DNA of 64,000 nt, from contig NZ_JAHXBN010000026.1 of the NCBI RefSeq assembly GCF_019924045.1, positions 1 to 64,000 on the forward strand, read 5' to 3'. A model generated the notes under the pieces. The model was not told where the DNA came from. It did not search any database and saw nothing but the letters and a program-made list of their open reading frames with translations. The position numbers and the translations under genes are program-made. This stretch comes from Dyadobacter fermentans (GTDB lineage: Bacteria; Bacteroidota; Bacteroidia; Cytophagales; Spirosomataceae). Positions 61,911-64,000 of this stretch are shown here, one piece after another (position 1 is the first letter of the stretch; the number at the start of each line of letters is the position of its first letter).

Positions 61911-64000
61911 ATGCGATACTTCCTGACCACCACGCTGTGCACCCTTTTCATGGGAGCCGCCCTGGCGCAGCAGCCTTCATCAACAGATTTTAACCTCAAC
62001 TTTGAAAAAACACGCATAGCAGACAAGTTACCTGCTCCATGGATGGAATGGGGAAAAGGCTATAAATTCTCTCCCGATACCACGGAAAAATACCAGGGTA
62101 AGGCCTCCCTACGCATCCAGTCGCCGGAGGTGATGGACAATATACAATTCGGCTCTGCGGCCAACCCCTTGTCGGCCGATTACAGCGGCAAGGAGATAGA
62201 ACTGAGGGGCTATATGAAATTCAGGGATGTCGGGAAGGGTTTCGCCGGGCTGATGATGCGGATCGACGGGAAATCGGGACCGTTGCAATTCAATAATATG
62301 CAAGGCGAAAACCTGCGCGGGACACAGGATTGGAAGCAGTACAGCATTAAGCTGCCCTACCCCTCCGGTGCAGATAAAATCTACATTGGCGCGCTGCTCG
62401 TGGGGCCGGGAACACTCTGGGTCGATCAGTTCGAGTTGTTTATCGACGGTAAGCCATTCACCGAAGCCCCTCCCAAAAAGATTTATCCCGCCGAGCTCGA
62501 CCAGGAATTCAACGGTGGATCGAAGCTGGCATTGGGCCCGGGCTATCAGCTTTCCAAAGAGCAGGCTACCAGCCTGGCGCGGCTGGGCAGGATCTGGGGA
62601 TTTGTGAAATACCATCATCCCGCCGTGGCGGATGGTAATTTCAATATGGATTATGAGCTTTTCCGTGTGGCAGCGCCCTATCTCGCTGCCAAAAACGATG
62701 CAGAGCGGCAGCAGGTAATAGGCCAATGGCTGAACAAGCTCGGGCCGATCAGGGAACTGTCGCCCGAAACGATTCCCGCAGATGCGGTGATAAAACCGGA
62801 CCTGGCGTGGCTTGCGAAGTCGGGCAATGCATTGCCGACCCGGCTCGACTCCATCCGCCGGGCTGCCCGCGCGAATGAGCATTACTATATCGCGTCATAT
62901 ATCGATGTGGGTAATCCCGAGTTCAAGAACGAAAATCCTTATACAGCAATGGCCTATCCCGATGCCGGTTTCAGGCTGCTCTCACTGTTCAGGTACTGGA
63001 ATATGATTGAGTACTTCTTCCCCTACAAGCCGCTGATCCGCGAGGATTGGTACGCGGTATTGGAAGAATTCGTACCCAGGTTCGTGACGGCTGCGGACGA
63101 AACGGAATACCAACTGGCCGCATTGGCTCTCATCGCAAAGGTCAAGGATTCGCACGCCAACCTCTACGGCAACCGTGAAGCGCTGGACAAATATTTCGGG
63201 AAAAATTTCGCGCCCGTAGAGTTGCGTTTTATCGAGGGAAAACCGGTTGTTGTCAATTATTACAATGCGCAGTTGGGCCAGCAAACGGGACTGCGACCGG
63301 GCGATGTGATCGAGACGATCAATGGGAAAGGTATTAAGCAGATCGTTGCCGAAAAAAAGCCTTACACGCCTGGCTCCAACTCCGTGATGCAGCTAAAAAC
63401 TATGGCACCCAACTTGCTGCGGAGCAACGACTCCACGGTTGCGATTACCTTCAAACGGGCAGGAAAAGTGCAAAAAGCCAACATTTCCGTTTATCCGCCC
63501 AGCAAGGTTGATATATATGCCAATTACAATCGAAAAGACACTTGTTTCAAGATGATCGGGCAGGATGTAGCCTATATTTTCCCTGGGAAATTTAAAAACG
63601 CCTACCTGCCTGCGCTGACGCCGCAAATCGAGAAAAGCAAAGGTATGATCGTGGATATGCGGTGTTATCCGTCGGATTTTATGGTGTTCTCATTCGGGCC
63701 GCTGCTGCTGCCGGAGGCGAAACCGTTTGCAAAATTCACCGTAGGCAACGTCAAAACGCCCGGCGTCTTCACCTGGACGCCCGAGCTGAAACTCGGCAAA
63801 ACCAACCCCGATCACTATAAGGGAAAAGTGATTGTGATCGTGAATGAAAACTCCGTAAGCCTGTCGGAATACACGACGATGGCCCTCGCCGCTGCTCCCA
63901 ATGTGACGGTGATCGGCAGCACCACAGCCGGTGCGGATGGCGATATATCGCACATCGTCCTGCCCGGCGGACTACGTACGAGCATCAGCGGTATCGGCGT
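61911..64000 (+). CDS. S41 family peptidase with PDZ-like region (partial, C-terminus off window)
   Basis: The ATG at 61911 opens a frame of about 696 codons that is still open at 64000. The signal peptide is MRYFLTTTLCTLFMGAALAQ. Residues about 25-170 form a beta-rich jelly-roll-like domain (LWVDQFELFIDGK). A helical region follows (LGRIWGFVKYHHPAVADGNF), as in tricorn-type S41 proteases, then a PDZ-like segment with GQQTGLRPGDVIETINGKGI. The catalytic core begins near KGMIVDMRCYPSDF and reaches NENSVSLSEYTTMALAAAP (serines at 648, 650 and 652), the position of the S41 nucleophile motif. It would cleave peptides or proteins in the periplasm. It is probably transcribed from its own promoter after the terminator at 61788. 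Confidence 0.9.
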   Translation, partial: MRYFLTTTLCTLFMGAALAQQPSSTDFNLNFEKTRIADKLPAPWMEWGKGYKFSPDTTEKYQGKASLRIQSPEVMDNIQFGSAANPLSADYSGKEIELRGYMKFRDVGKGFAGLMMRIDGKSGPLQFNNMQGENLRGTQDWKQYSIKLPYPSGADKIYIGALLVGPGTLWVDQFELFIDGKPFTEAPPKKIYPAELDQEFNGGSKLALGPGYQLSKEQATSLARLGRIWGFVKYHHPAVADGNFNMDYELFRVAAPYLAAKNDAERQQVIGQWLNKLGPIRELSPETIPADAVIKPDLAWLAKSGNALPTRLDSIRRAARANEHYYIASYIDVGNPEFKNENPYTAMAYPDAGFRLLSLFRYWNMIEYFFPYKPLIREDWYAVLEEFVPRFVTAADETEYQLAALALIAKVKDSHANLYGNREALDKYFGKNFAPVELRFIEGKPVVVNYYNAQLGQQTGLRPGDVIETINGKGIKQIVAEKKPYTPGSNSVMQLKTMAPNLLRSNDSTVAITFKRAGKVQKANISVYPPSKVDIYANYNRKDTCFKMIGQDVAYIFPGKFKNAYLPALTPQIEKSKGMIVDMRCYPSDFMVFSFGPLLLPEAKPFAKFTVGNVKTPGVFTWTPELKLGKTNPDHYKGKVIVIVNENSVSLSEYTTMALAAAPNVTVIGSTTAGADGDISHIVLPGGLRTSISGIG

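Noticed and set aside
1..64000. tRNA, rRNA, riboswitch or replication origin
   Set aside because: No cloverleaf, rRNA-like stretch, known riboswitch core or DnaA-box cluster was recognised by reading; a covariance-model search could still find a diverged RNA.

Overview
The window looks like chromosomal DNA of a Bacteroidota species of the order Cytophagales, most like Dyadobacter or a close Spirosomataceae relative. The signs are three SusC-type receptors, two with adjacent SusD partners, a FecI/FecR-type sigma/anti-sigma pair, lipoproteins with Bacteroidota-style signals, moderately high G+C, and TAnnTTTG promoter elements. The genus is inferred from gene content. No rRNA, tRNA, CRISPR array or transposase was found.

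Layout. 1-4605 (minus): ECF sigma factor, FecR anti-sigma factor and a SusC receptor with an STN signalling domain that runs off the left edge. 4719-7039 (plus): two membrane proteins, one a possible GT-C-fold glycosyltransferase. 7045-10923 (minus): a PaoABC-type periplasmic aldehyde oxidoreductase. 11273-22199 (minus): a glycan-use locus (SusC, SusD, metallophosphoesterase, GH110 and GH95) with a divergent TetR gene and a probable TetR operator. 23624-34290 (plus): DPP-IV-like peptidase, a very large ThuA/dehydrogenase/azurin-like lipoprotein and a second SusC/SusD pair. 34394-39835: Xaa-Pro aminopeptidase, a VapBC-type toxin-antitoxin pair, and an M61 peptidase with a DUF885 protein. 39995-50348: small-molecule and regulatory genes (VOC protein with HxlR regulator, a broken AraC regulator, LytS/LytR-type two-component pair, SRPBCC protein, flavin-dependent oxidoreductase, PadR regulator with an ABC permease, membrane-bound AraC regulator). 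50454-58032: a TonB-dependent receptor, a YCII protein, a phospholipase C fused to a TIM-barrel domain, and a Panacea-domain toxin-antitoxin candidate. 58123-61758: a TonB receptor plus DUF4374 lipoprotein resembling the XusA/XusB xenosiderophore pair. 61911-64000: an S41 peptidase cut by the right edge.

The common theme is the cell envelope: outer-membrane uptake of glycans and iron complexes, periplasmic or surface hydrolases and redox enzymes, and their regulators.

The most unusual feature is not a gene. Intergenic DNA carries short-period tandem arrays (7 bp and 10 bp) that repeatedly occur as head-to-head inverted pairs. Two copies of a composite palindromic element of about 160 bp, in opposite orientation, flank the GH95/GH110 gene pair. 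One heptamer array supplies the stop codon of an AraC regulator that lacks its second DNA-binding motif. Another merges with the end of a peptidase gene, and a similar motif lies inside a YCII gene.
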